The notes under the pieces are model-generated. The model made no database searches, had not been told where the DNA came from, and was given only the letters and a program-made list of their open reading frames with translations. Below, one piece after another: positions 44,806 through 53,629 of a stretch of 64,000 bases of DNA (position 1 is the stretch's first letter; the number at the start of each line of letters is the position of its first letter). The position numbers and the translations under genes were made by a program. The DNA comes from Lysinibacillus fusiformis (lineage in GTDB: Bacteria > Bacillota > Bacilli > Bacillales_A > Planococcaceae). The stretch lies in the NCBI RefSeq assembly GCF_003049525.1, contig NZ_PYWL01000007.1, positions 168,663 to 232,662 of the forward strand, read 5' to 3'.

Positions 44806-46227
44806 TTAAATTTTTCTTTTAGAACGACGAACGATGTTTTGTAGTGTTTTGAAGGCATTGAAGCAAACGAGTACAATGGATAGGCCAATCCCGCTCATGG
44901 CGGTAATAAAGGCAACCCATTCGAACGGCGTATAGCTCCAAACACTATCTAAATCACTACTGTCCTTCCATTCTTCAATGACTAAATTCATTCCGTATAT
45001 ACCGGATATAACCGTAAATACAGTTAAAATAAATAGTAAATTATTACTTCGATTATCAGACTGATCTTCTTGTGTTCGATATAAGCTGTTCAATGTCGCT
45101 TTTGTTTCTACATAATGTTCATTGATACGGAAATGCTTTCGTAGCATTTGAGAAATTTCCCGACCTTCAGTCCGAACAACGACTTCTTCGAAATAATAAC
45201 GTGCAGAAAACTTTGTGATTAGTTCGATTAATTCATTGACAATTTGTTTATCTTTTCCCCACTTTATTTCACTGTATTCGTAGGATAGCTTTAAGAGCAT
45301 CATTTTATAAAAATAATGAATGAACAAATTATAATAGTGAGTACCCATAAACTCCTGAATGCTATGTGAACAATGTTTAAATGGCTTATTTGTAAGTGTC
45401 ATTTGCGCCTGCGCTGAAGAGATAATATAACTATTGGGTGCCCAGCGTGTATGGGCGTGTTCCTGTACATAGTTTGAAATATATTGAGAATTTGTGCTTG
45501 AAATAAAGGGTTTGCCATCAGGTGTTCTTCCATCTACTTGCCCTAATCGAAAAAGATGCTCAGGTAAAAGTTCTGCTTGTTCATCACACATTAAATAGGC
45601 TGAGGAAAACATTCGTTCATCTTCAAAAAAGGGCAATCCTTCATACCTATGATCTTGGTGGTGCTGTAAAAAAGGCTTTAAGAAGGGGATAAAATAGTTA
45701 AATAATAGCTCACTCGTAGAATCACAATGACCGAACGAGAAATGGTGACTTGCTCCCTTTTCCTCTCGCAATTTTGCCTCCAGCACCCTAAAGTAATGAA
45801 TGAAATTTAAAATATCACTAATGTCATAAGGGGTGTCAATGCTTGTTCGTACAGTGACGATGCCATTGCCGAAAGGGCATAGCGTTACATCGATGCTCAT
45901 AAGCTCATAGTTTATACAATTTTCTTGATGGTGTAAGGCCCCTTGTGTATAAAATGCTTTTGAGAAACGAAGAAAGTCTGGGCTATCCATTTTGTTTGGG
46001 AATAATTTGTCTTCAAGAAAGGGATAAAAAAATTGGGCAAGCTCTTCATGTATGATTGTTATGTCTCCATAAAAGGTATTTTCAAGAGTAATATTGTTCA
46101 ATTCAAAAAAAGAAAACCCTTCTTCTAAAAGGATATTACCAATCTTTTGCCGATCTTTTGTTTGGTAGGCGAAGGGAAACAAGAATGTCATATAGGCACG
46201 CTGAATTATTAAAGGAACTAAGTCCAT
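44806..46227 (-). CDS. CorA-like membrane protein, function unknown
   Basis: The 473-residue protein has a large soluble N-terminal part and two C-terminal helices (about 395-415 and 437-457). The first helix ends in YGMNL, reminiscent of the GMN filter of CorA/Mg2+ channels, and a short acidic loop follows as in CorA. The N-terminal domain does not resemble any CorA I know, so ion transport is only a hypothesis. ATG 46227 follows AGGGGTG; the frame continues upstream to 46272 without a ribosome-binding site. Confidence 0.55.
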   Translation of the reverse strand: MDLVPLIIQRAYMTFLFPFAYQTKDRQKIGNILLEEGFSFFELNNITLENTFYGDITIIHEELAQFFYPFLEDKLFPNKMDSPDFLRFSKAFYTQGALHHQENCINYELMSIDVTLCPFGNGIVTVRTSIDTPYDISDILNFIHYFRVLEAKLREEKGASHHFSFGHCDSTSELLFNYFIPFLKPFLQHHQDHRYEGLPFFEDERMFSSAYLMCDEQAELLPEHLFRLGQVDGRTPDGKPFISSTNSQYISNYVQEHAHTRWAPNSYIISSAQAQMTLTNKPFKHCSHSIQEFMGTHYYNLFIHYFYKMMLLKLSYEYSEIKWGKDKQIVNELIELITKFSARYYFEEVVVRTEGREISQMLRKHFRINEHYVETKATLNSLYRTQEDQSDNRSNNLLFILTVFTVISGIYGMNLVIEEWKDSSDLDSVWSYTPFEWVAFITAMSGIGLSIVLVCFNAFKTLQNIVRRSKRKI

Positions 46228-46294
46228 TGAAAACACCCCTTTTTCCATCCGATTGTTAAGAAACTTTTCCACATATTAAGGATTTTAAACATCT

Positions 46295-46331
46295 AAAAAG
46301 AAGGAATCCTAAATAATCGGGATTCCTTCTC
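46295..46331 (-). terminator. Intrinsic terminator of patB
   Basis: On the minus strand AGAAGGAATCC pairs with GGATTCCTTCT across a ten-base loop, followed by TTTTT. Confidence 0.85.
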
Positions 46332-46337
46332 TTGCTT

Positions 46338-47513
46338 TTATTGTTCAAACGCTTTTTTAAAGCGCTCTACGCCGTCTCGTACTGTTTCAAATGAACAAGC
46401 TACATTCATACGTAAGAAGCCTTGACCCTCTTCACCGTATTTTGTCCCTGGCTCTAATGCCAGTTTACCAATTTCTAATAGTCGGTTCATAATATCTTTT
46501 TCTTCAAGCTTAAGCTCTCTATAATCAATCCATATTAAATAAGTGGATTGTGGTTTAATGATGCGAATGCCTGGAATCTGCTCTAACTCTTCTTTGACAT
46601 AATCCATATTTGCTGAAACATACGGCAGCAATTCATCTAGCCAAGGGGAACCTTCCGTATACGCAGCCTGCAATGCTACAGAGGCAAAAGTATTTAATGA
46701 ACCTTGTCCACTTGCCATATTCACGGCTTCAAGCTGTAGACGTTTGTTCTTATCTGGCACAATCATATAGGAAACCTGAATACCTGCTAAATTAAATGTT
46801 TTAGTAGGAGCCATACACGTTACAATACGATTGATTTCATCGCCTGCTACTTTGGCAATAGGAATATGTTTTTCACCATTTATCATTAAATCAGCATGAA
46901 TTTCATCTGAAATAATAACGACATCGTATTGAGCACAGAGTCGTACAATTTCCTTTAAAGTAGCTTCGTCCCATACATAACCGCCAGGATTGTGAGGATT
47001 GCATAATATGTAGGCTTTGACATTTTGAGCTAGTGCCTGTTCAAAAGCTTCAAAATCAACGATAAATGTACCATCATTTTTTTCAACTAGTTGGCAGCTT
47101 ACCACTTCGCGCCCATTGCTTTTTGGTATGTTAAAAAATGGTGGATAAACAGGTGTGGAAATAAGGACTTTATCTCCCGGATTAGTAAAGGCAACAATGC
47201 TATTTGCTAAGGCAGCCACAACACCATTACAGAATACGATGGAATCCTTGTCAATTTGCCAATCATGACGAGTACTTTGCCAGTCCACGATTGACTGTAT
47301 TGCTTCCTCACTAATAAAGCTATAACCAAAAATAGTGCGTTCAGCATGTTTCTGCAATGCTTTTGAAACGGCTGTTGGAGCAGCAAAATCCATATCAGCT
47401 ACCCACATTGGCAAGATATCGGACGCATCGTTTAGTCCATAAACCATTTTCATTGCGTCCCATTTTACGGAGTTTGTACAACGACGTTTGATAGTTTGAT
47501 CAAAAATAGACAA
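46338..47513 (-). CDS. patB: PatB/MalY-type cystathionine beta-lyase (PLP, aminotransferase fold)
   Basis: PLP enzyme that cleaves cystathionine or other cysteine conjugates. Motifs in order: SVKWDAMK, LPMWVADMDF, ILCNPHNPGGYVWD and the PLP lysine in APTKTFNLAGIQ near residue 230. Sequence and synteny (yugE next door) agree with B. subtilis PatB. The start is uncertain: TTG 47513 gives MSIFDQ with AAAGAG upstream, while GTG 47522 would add three residues. It links methionine and cysteine metabolism with the sulfate cluster 13 kb away, though not in the same operon. Confidence 0.85.
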   Translation of the reverse strand: MSIFDQTIKRRCTNSVKWDAMKMVYGLNDASDILPMWVADMDFAAPTAVSKALQKHAERTIFGYSFISEEAIQSIVDWQSTRHDWQIDKDSIVFCNGVVAALANSIVAFTNPGDKVLISTPVYPPFFNIPKSNGREVVSCQLVEKNDGTFIVDFEAFEQALAQNVKAYILCNPHNPGGYVWDEATLKEIVRLCAQYDVVIISDEIHADLMINGEKHIPIAKVAGDEINRIVTCMAPTKTFNLAGIQVSYMIVPDKNKRLQLEAVNMASGQGSLNTFASVALQAAYTEGSPWLDELLPYVSANMDYVKEELEQIPGIRIIKPQSTYLIWIDYRELKLEEKDIMNRLLEIGKLALEPGTKYGEEGQGFLRMNVACSFETVRDGVERFKKAFEQ

Positions 47514-47576
47514 GCAAATCACTCTTTTCTTTTTTATTTACTATGGTATCATACGATTATGATCAAAGGATAACAG

Positions 47577-47846
47577 GTGAGTATTTTGGAAAATGTAAAA
47601 ATGAATCAAGCAGCTGTCCATCTGCTAGAGGAGTGGGATCCATTCCACTTAGGTCCAGACCATTATGATACGGAAACAGCAGATGTTGTAGCGGCATTGC
47701 AAGGAATCGATGATCCATCTACGCTTGCAAAAGTAATTCAAGAAACATATGAGCATTCGTTTGAGCAATGGATTCCTTTTGAGGATTGTGTAGCCATCTC
47801 TTACAAACTGATTGCTATTAAATTTGAAGCAAAATGTATTATTTAA
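47577..47846 (+). CDS. yugE: YugE family protein (DUF1871)
   Basis: Small soluble protein of unknown function (89 residues). The family core is NQAAVHLLEEWDPFHLGPDHYDTE and the helical IAYKLIAIK-like end (VAISYKLIAIK). It is divergent from patB, as in B. subtilis. GTG 47577 has AAAGGAT upstream. Confidence 0.75.
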   Translation: MSILENVKMNQAAVHLLEEWDPFHLGPDHYDTETADVVAALQGIDDPSTLAKVIQETYEHSFEQWIPFEDCVAISYKLIAIKFEAKCII

Positions 47847-47870
47847 AATATTTTGCATATTTCCTATAAA

Positions 47871-47900
47871 AAAAGGGGTTGTCCTACGACAACCTCTTTT
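47871..47900. terminator. Bidirectional terminator between yugE and the NSS transporter
   Basis: AAAAGGGGTTGTC (47871-47883) pairs with GACAACCTCTTTT (47888-47900) across a four-base loop. Confidence 0.85.
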
Positions 47901-47929
47901 TGCATTGACATGATAGAGGCTCTAGTTCC

Positions 47930-49270
47930 TTATTTAAATATTGGTAAAATACCTTGAATGAAAATAATTAATATAGCAATTGGGGACACATAGCGAATTA
48001 ACATGTACCAAATTGTAAACATCCAATTAGATGCGGCTAGCTCTTTACGAGAAATATCTTTTGTATAATAATAACCTGCAAAAATTGATATTAGCAGAGC
48101 GCCAATAGGCATTCCAATATTGTTGGTCATAAAATCAACAAAATCAAAAATAGAACGGTCTAACATCTTCACATCTGATAGTATACCAAATGACAGCGCA
48201 CTAGGAATACCAACAATAAAGATAATGATGCCACCAATCCAGGCAATTTTTTTTCTTTTTTCTGGTTTATCTCCAATTGCAATTGCCACGACAATTTCTA
48301 ACATGGAAATGGAAGATGTAACTGTGGCAAATAGTAATAATATAAAGAAGATGGTTAAGAATAGACCACCGAGAGGCAGTTGCTCGAAAACAGCTGGCAA
48401 AATAATAAATACGAGGCCGGGTCCTTGATCAGGTGTATAGCCAAGTGCGAATACTGCTGGGAAAATAACAAGACCAGCAAGTAAAGAGATGATTATGTTC
48501 ATGGACGCTACATTGATTGCTGAGTTACCAATTTTCTCGGTTTTTGATAGATATGAAGCATAGGTAATCATCACAGCAATACCAACACTTAATGAGAAAA
48601 ATGCTTGTCCTAATGCCATTAAAAATGTTTCAGCATTCAAGTAAGACCAATCAGGCACAAACATAAATTTAACGCCTTCCATTGCACCATCCAATGTTAA
48701 AGAGCGTATGACTAATATAATGAAGAAAATAAATAAGAGCGGCATCATCCATGTGCTGGCTTTCTCAATGCCACCTTTAATGCCGGCTGATACAATGACT
48801 ACTGTCAATAACATAAATAGCCCTTGCACAAGCACTGCTTCAAATGGACTCGATATTATATGGTCAAATAAATCTGCGTAGTTGATGTTAGAACCTGCAT
48901 TCGTTAGCTTAAACGTAAAGGCACGGCCCAAATAGCTTAAAATCCACCCACCTACAACACTATAGAAAGATAAGATAAGGCCCGCAATGACCATACCACC
49001 CCAACCAATTAAATACCAAGGCTTTCCTGGTGCTTGTTCTTTAAAGGATGTGACAGCATCCTTTTGTCCACGACGACCAATCATAAACTCTGCAATGAGT
49101 ACTGGTAAGCCGATAAAGAATGTACATAAAATGAATAATAAGATGAAGACACTACCACCATTAGTACCAGCCATATAAGGGAATTTCCAAATGGCTCCTA
49201 GCCCTATAGCACTTCCGGCAGCAGCTAAAATAAACCCAATTTTAGTTGTAAATTGATCTCTCGATGACAC
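47930..49270 (-). CDS. Sodium-dependent neurotransmitter:sodium symporter family (NSS) transporter
   Basis: Eleven or twelve helices in 446 residues. The N-terminal helix holds the family sequence KIGFILAAAGSAIGLGAIWKFP and GTNGGSVF. NSS bacterial members such as LeuT and MhsT carry amino acids with Na+; this one resembles YocR/YhdH. Substrate not predictable. GTG start with AAGGAGGC upstream. Confidence 0.9.
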   Translation of the reverse strand: MSSRDQFTTKIGFILAAAGSAIGLGAIWKFPYMAGTNGGSVFILLFILCTFFIGLPVLIAEFMIGRRGQKDAVTSFKEQAPGKPWYLIGWGGMVIAGLILSFYSVVGGWILSYLGRAFTFKLTNAGSNINYADLFDHIISSPFEAVLVQGLFMLLTVVIVSAGIKGGIEKASTWMMPLLFIFFIILVIRSLTLDGAMEGVKFMFVPDWSYLNAETFLMALGQAFFSLSVGIAVMITYASYLSKTEKIGNSAINVASMNIIISLLAGLVIFPAVFALGYTPDQGPGLVFIILPAVFEQLPLGGLFLTIFFILLLFATVTSSISMLEIVVAIAIGDKPEKRKKIAWIGGIIIFIVGIPSALSFGILSDVKMLDRSIFDFVDFMTNNIGMPIGALLISIFAGYYYTKDISRKELAASNWMFTIWYMLIRYVSPIAILIIFIQGILPIFK

Positions 49271-49440
49271 AAAAATAAAGCCTCCTTGTACTAAAGTTTT
49301 ATTTTACCCCAATATTTTCATAACACAAGCAAATATCAGAATATTGATGGGGGCGATTTCTCCATTAAGAGCCAATTTATATAGCGTGTGATGGCGTTTT
49401 AGTAAGGTTCCTCCTTTAAGAGTAAATAACATCCTTAATA

Positions 49441-49467
49441 TGTAACAATTAGGGAGGTTCTGTCGTT
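49441..49467 (+). promoter_or_regulatory. Possible ECF-type promoter of the sigma/anti-sigma genes
   Basis: TGTAAC (49441-49446) and CGTT (49464-49467) are 17 bases apart, the AAC/CGT layout used by ECF sigma factors, which usually transcribe their own gene. Confidence 0.5.
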
Positions 49468-49492
49468 CCATAAACAAAAGGAGGGGATTGCC

Positions 49493-50041
49493 TTGGAGGA
49501 GGCTGAATTAATAGTTAGGGCACAGCAAGGGGACAAAGAAGCCTATATCGATCTTATTCGAATTCATCAACAAACAGTTGAAAAGTTTGCCTTTCAGTGT
49601 GGCGTACATAGCAATGATTTAGCAGATGTTTCACAGGAGGTATTTGTTAAACTGTATCGCTTTTTACATCAATTTAAACAGGATCGATTTACGACGTGGC
49701 TTTATAAAATTACATTGAATGCTACACGTGATTATTATCGTAAGGAACAGAGAGAGCTGGCAAAAGAGGACAAGCTTAATGCGCAAAGGCAAACCATTTT
49801 CCTCTCTGCTGAAGACGATGTTCTATTATTTGAAGAAGATAAACTCTTACACAATGCTATTCAAGCCTTAGATGAAAAATATCGGTACCCTATCGTACTG
49901 TATTATTTCCACGAGCTAAAATATGAAGAAATCGCAGAGGTTTTAAATATTTCATTATCAACGGTTAAGGTACGGTTATTACGTGCGAAAGAAAAGTTGA
50001 AGGCAGCATTAATGCAAGAGGGGAGTGTTGAAAATGGATGA
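49493..50041 (+). CDS. ECF-family RNA polymerase sigma factor
   Basis: Group 4 sigma factor of 182 residues. Region 2 (about 10-75) contains ADVSQEVFVKLYRFL and FTTWLYKITLNATRDYYR. Region 4 (about 120-175) contains EKYRYPIVLYYFHELKYEEIAEVLNISLSTVKVRL. Start TTG is supported by GGAGGGG upstream. The stop codon overlaps the next gene's start region (ATGGATGA), so translation is coupled to the putative anti-sigma factor. Confidence 0.9.
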   Translation: MEEAELIVRAQQGDKEAYIDLIRIHQQTVEKFAFQCGVHSNDLADVSQEVFVKLYRFLHQFKQDRFTTWLYKITLNATRDYYRKEQRELAKEDKLNAQRQTIFLSAEDDVLLFEEDKLLHNAIQALDEKYRYPIVLYYFHELKYEEIAEVLNISLSTVKVRLLRAKEKLKAALMQEGSVENG

Positions 50042-51671
50042 TAAACAATTTAATCAACGTATGGCACTACTGAAAAAATCCTATGAGCGAATGGAATCAA
50101 AGCTAGAACCACAGCATGTTCTTCAGCAAATTGAAAATGAGGATGCCAAAAGGGAATTTCAAGAAATCAATAAAACGGCTCCAAAGCCTTCAACAAAATG
50201 GCAAAAGCCTGCTGTTTGGATTGCGAGCATCGCCAGTGTGTTATTAGTTGGAATTTTAATGTCGTCATATATGTTCCATCCGTCAACACCCGTGCATTCA
50301 AATGAAGAAAAGATAGAGAGTAGCTATGAAGAATGGTTCTCAAGCTTACAAAAAAGGTATCAGGAAAAACGCGAAAAAACACGCCAGGAGCTCCATATAC
50401 CCGAACAAGACTTTAGGAAACTATCGTTTATTGGAATCGCTGATAATAAATACAATGATAAAGCTAGAAATAAAAAATTAGTTGTTAATAGAATGATGGA
50501 TAATCCAAAATATTTAGCGGAGTTGGAGCAAGAAATACTAGATAATTTGCAAACACCTCGGGAGTTAATAGAGCAAATCAACTCATTTGAAAGCTCTATG
50601 TCATATGAAGAATCTCGATATTTTTTTAGCAATTATTTTTATTCAACGAAAGATGTTTTGCAATATTATACTAATCAACTTTCTCCTTATAGTAGTGTAC
50701 TATCACAAAAAGAGGGGAATTATCCCAAAGAACTAAAACAATTAATCGCTACGGCTAAAAAACAGTATTTTGAGTTGTCTAATGATGGGAATAACTTTAG
50801 CTTTAGAGCAGATCCCATTTTTCAGAAAAATGCACCAGCATATACTGATCGTCTTCACTCTGACATATTAGGTCTGTTTAAATATTGGGCTACTGGCTCA
50901 TTATTGGAAGGTGAAAATTTACGGTTTTCTACAGAAGAAACTGCTCGAATTTTAAAATTATATGAAAGAACATTAGTATCGGACCTATCAATAGGAGGAC
51001 TTGATTTCCTATTACGGGATTTAAAGAAAGATTTCGAAAATACGTGGCTTTTACTTCTAAAAGGTATGGATGACATGAGTAGATATTCGCCCGAACATAT
51101 TGAGTTTTTAAATGCCGCTGCAAATGGAAAGTATGGAGAATCGATGCGATTAACTGCACAATTTATCCATGAAGAATTTAAAGAAAAAGGAACATCCAAA
51201 ACAATTGATAATCTTACAAGACATGATATTGGAATGGAGCTTTCATATTTAAGTAATGAAGTCTATATTGAATCAACAGATGGTTCGACGAGCTTACAAA
51301 TTGATTACCGTTGGATTATCCAAACTGAAGGTTTATACAATGCTTATATATCAAGCAAAGATGATACCATCCTAGATTCATTAAATCCAATGAACGTCGT
51401 TAGCTTATTCTTATATGCACAAGGAAAAGGCGATCAAGAAACCATTAAACAGTTAGTTTCTCAAGATGTAGATGTGAAAAAAGTGGTTCAATATGATGGT
51501 ATGGAACATTTTACAGTTCTTTATGCAACTGATACATCCCAAACAACGATAAAAGTAGACGTGAAATCAGAATCAGTTCAACTGATTGGCCAACGCTTAA
51601 CCTTCCAATTAGGTACAGAGACTATAGGAAAAGGTGAAAAACGTTGCATCATTACAGCCATTTCTGAATAA
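50034..51671 (+). CDS. Membrane-anchored protein with large extracellular domain, putative anti-sigma factor
   Basis: The gene overlaps the ECF sigma gene, the usual place for its anti-sigma factor. The product has a 55-residue cytoplasmic N-terminus, one membrane helix at about 58-80 and a 460-residue extracellular domain of unknown fold. No zinc-binding anti-sigma His-Cys motif is present in the N-terminus. The C-terminal region has conserved-looking beta-rich ending (TIKVDVKSESVQLIGQRLTF). The ATG at 50034 is chosen; a TTG at 50025 is in frame. The sensed signal is unknown. Confidence 0.65.
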   Translation: MDDKQFNQRMALLKKSYERMESKLEPQHVLQQIENEDAKREFQEINKTAPKPSTKWQKPAVWIASIASVLLVGILMSSYMFHPSTPVHSNEEKIESSYEEWFSSLQKRYQEKREKTRQELHIPEQDFRKLSFIGIADNKYNDKARNKKLVVNRMMDNPKYLAELEQEILDNLQTPRELIEQINSFESSMSYEESRYFFSNYFYSTKDVLQYYTNQLSPYSSVLSQKEGNYPKELKQLIATAKKQYFELSNDGNNFSFRADPIFQKNAPAYTDRLHSDILGLFKYWATGSLLEGENLRFSTEETARILKLYERTLVSDLSIGGLDFLLRDLKKDFENTWLLLLKGMDDMSRYSPEHIEFLNAAANGKYGESMRLTAQFIHEEFKEKGTSKTIDNLTRHDIGMELSYLSNEVYIESTDGSTSLQIDYRWIIQTEGLYNAYISSKDDTILDSLNPMNVVSLFLYAQGKGDQETIKQLVSQDVDVKKVVQYDGMEHFTVLYATDTSQTTIKVDVKSESVQLIGQRLTFQLGTETIGKGEKRCIITAISE

Positions 51672-51755
51672 GGAGATTTTTTGCCCCGATTTTACACGTA
51701 TGTTATAATTTAACCGATATATACGTAGCAAACCAAAAGAAAGTGGGCAAAGGTT

Positions 51756-52133
51756 ATGGTAAAAAAATATGAATTAGGAGACGTGTTGACTGGAAAAGTT
51801 ACAGGTATTCAACCATACGGTGCATTTGTTGCATTAGATGACAATACGCAAGGCCTTGTGCATATTTCGGAAATAACATACGGCTTTGTGAAGGATGTTA
51901 GTGAATTTTTAGCTGTTGGGCAAGAAGTAGAGGTCAAGATACTTGAAATCGATGAAGAGGCCGAAAAAATTAGTTTATCGATGAGAGCGCTACAGGAACG
52001 CCCTGCAACAGTTAGAAAAAAAGAAGCACCACCACGCAAATCATTGCAGGACCGTGTAGATGAATCGGATGCGAATGGTTTTAATTCCTTAAAAGATAAA
52101 TTACAGGACTGGATTGAGCAATCTGGACAATAA
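51756..52133 (+). CDS. yugI: S1 RNA-binding domain protein (GSP13/YugI type)
   Basis: The 125-residue protein has one S1 domain at residues 5-75 (LGDVLTGKVTGIQPYGAFVAL, then GLVHISEITYGFVKDV). The C-terminal tail is charged. B. subtilis YugI (general stress protein 13) is associated with ribosomes. An AAAGTGGGC site lies upstream. It has its own terminator. Confidence 0.85.
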   Translation: MVKKYELGDVLTGKVTGIQPYGAFVALDDNTQGLVHISEITYGFVKDVSEFLAVGQEVEVKILEIDEEAEKISLSMRALQERPATVRKKEAPPRKSLQDRVDESDANGFNSLKDKLQDWIEQSGQ

Positions 52134-52174
52134 AAAACGAGGATACTTTCAACGTGAAGGTATCCTTGTTTTTA
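52133..52174. terminator. Bidirectional terminator between yugI and the RocR-like gene
   Basis: AAAAACGAGGATACTTTC (from 52133) pairs with the inverted copy ending at 52173 with wobble pairs; T runs on both sides. Confidence 0.8.
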
Positions 52175-52176
52175 TG

Positions 52177-53484
52177 TTATTGCTTTTTTATTTTTCGGAT
52201 TCGGTATTGAAGGTTTTGTCTACTCATCCCAAGTGCATTCGCGGCTTTTGTAATATTGCCCTCATATAAATTTAAGACATTTTGCACATAATATGATTCG
52301 GCTTCGCGCAAATAAGCATCTAATGGCATGACATCATGATTTTGATGGAACATAAAGAATTCAGGTTCTCGATTGTTGGTATCTTGCTGCTGTACCTTGA
52401 AGCGGAAATGCAGCGGCAATAAATCGGAGGTTACCGTAGACTCTATTGTCATAAATGAAACAATTTCATCCAATAGTAACTCGAGTTCCTTTAAATTGCC
52501 AGGCCAATCATATTGTAAGAATAATTCCTGTACATCTGGTGCTAGCTCTGTAACCTGTGAAGCAAATCGTTCTCGATGTCGGCTAAAATAATCATCCACA
52601 AATGGGAGAATATCTTCTTTTCGATCAGTTAAATGGGGAATAGTAATAGCCATCGTTGCAAAGAAATAATAAAGTGATTTGGACAGCTTTTTTTCAGCAA
52701 TTAATGTAATTGGGTCGCTACCTACACTGCCAATTAACATGTACTTGGACTGCGGTAGGGACTGGAGTATATCTAATAATTGCTCTTGAATATCTAAGCT
52801 TAAAAAATCAATGCGCTCAAAGAAAAAGGTATAGTCTTTATCTTCTTCTAAAAGCTGATTTAATTTATCAAGCACTGATTGAGCGGAACGACGACTAACA
52901 AGAGTCATAAAGGCTTCAGGATCTGGTGAAGCAGCGTGGTGAATACCTTCAGCCACTAAATCCTTGCCTGTGCCAGATTCCCCAATTAATAATACTGGTA
53001 ATTTTACAGCCGCTGCTTTTTTAGCATTTTCGATGACCTGCTTCATTGCTTCAGATTCAGCTTTTATCATGTCGAACGTCAAAGGCTCATCATATCGACG
53101 AAGGGGTTGATAAACAAGCTTTTCTAATGATGTAATATCACGCGCAAATTCTATTGCCCCAATCAGTTTTCCATCTACAATAAGTGGAAAAGTATCATTA
53201 ATGGTTGTAATTTCATGCCCATTTTTATTCCAATAGGATTGTTTGACATTAATTTCTTTCTTTCCAGTTTGTAATACACGCATTAAGGTACTTTCGTGCT
53301 GACGGAAGGAAAACATTTCAATAATCGAACGATCCGCTAGCTCATCAAAATGGAATCCTTCAATTTCTTTCATTTTTGTATTATAAATAATCGTCTTGCC
53401 GGATAGGTCTACTGCATGAATACCAACGGATACATTTGTTGCAATAAACTCATAAAAAGGTAGTAAAGGTTCAGAATTTTTCAT
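52177..53484 (-). CDS. RocR-like PAS/AAA+/Fis regulator with degenerate AAA+ domain
   Basis: Layout matches RocR/NtrC-type activators: PAS domain (about 10-118), AAA+ domain (about 140-375) and Fis-type helix-turn-helix at the C-terminus ([20 protein letters not shown]). Walker A GESGTGKD (168-175) is intact. The GAFTGA loop that contacts sigma-54 is missing, Walker B is FFFERI instead of LFLDE-like (219-224), and the arginine-finger segment is LSKSLYYFF (267-275). It therefore may not activate sigma-54. It is divergent from rocA and probably controls it, perhaps in response to arginine or ornithine catabolites. Start ATG 53484 follows GAGGTG. Confidence 0.8.
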   Translation of the reverse strand: MKNSEPLLPFYEFIATNVSVGIHAVDLSGKTIIYNTKMKEIEGFHFDELADRSIIEMFSFRQHESTLMRVLQTGKKEINVKQSYWNKNGHEITTINDTFPLIVDGKLIGAIEFARDITSLEKLVYQPLRRYDEPLTFDMIKAESEAMKQVIENAKKAAAVKLPVLLIGESGTGKDLVAEGIHHAASPDPEAFMTLVSRRSAQSVLDKLNQLLEEDKDYTFFFERIDFLSLDIQEQLLDILQSLPQSKYMLIGSVGSDPITLIAEKKLSKSLYYFFATMAITIPHLTDRKEDILPFVDDYFSRHRERFASQVTELAPDVQELFLQYDWPGNLKELELLLDEIVSFMTIESTVTSDLLPLHFRFKVQQQDTNNREPEFFMFHQNHDVMPLDAYLREAESYYVQNVLNLYEGNITKAANALGMSRQNLQYRIRKIKKQ

Positions 53485-53512
53485 AAAAATGTGCACCTCA
53501 AAAATTTTTTAC

Positions 53513-53544
53513 TTGAAATATGCAACGAAATTTTGCATTATAAT
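53513..53544 (+). promoter_or_regulatory. Candidate sigma-A promoter of rocA
   Basis: TTGAAA (53513-53518) and TATAAT (53539-53544) are 20 bases apart. The spacer is filled by an inverted repeat. No -24/-12 element is seen. Confidence 0.5.
53520..53538. promoter_or_regulatory. Inverted repeat 1 in the rocA promoter (ATGCAA-N7-TTGCAT)
   Basis: A 19-bp perfect inverted repeat with 6-bp arms (53520-53525 and 53533-53538) inside the promoter spacer. It is probably an operator, and has the same layout as the repeat 44 bp downstream. Confidence 0.65.
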
Positions 53545-53563
53545 AAGTGTAAGAATATTTTAT

Positions 53564-53582
53564 ACGCAAAGATATTTTGCGT
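53564..53582. promoter_or_regulatory. Inverted repeat 2 in the rocA leader (ACGCAA-N7-TTGCGT)
   Basis: A second 19-bp repeat with 6-bp arms and a seven-base spacer. Only one base per arm differs from repeat 1. Centres are 44 bp apart, about four helical turns. Confidence 0.65.
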
Positions 53583-53629
53583 CAATGTTTTTTGCATACC
53601 CAAATATATCTCACAAGGGAGGATTAAGT

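Noticed and set aside
53489..53629. Longer N-terminus for rocA
   Set aside because: The frame is open, but this stretch contains the promoter and both inverted repeats, and the ribosome-binding site fits ATG 53630.
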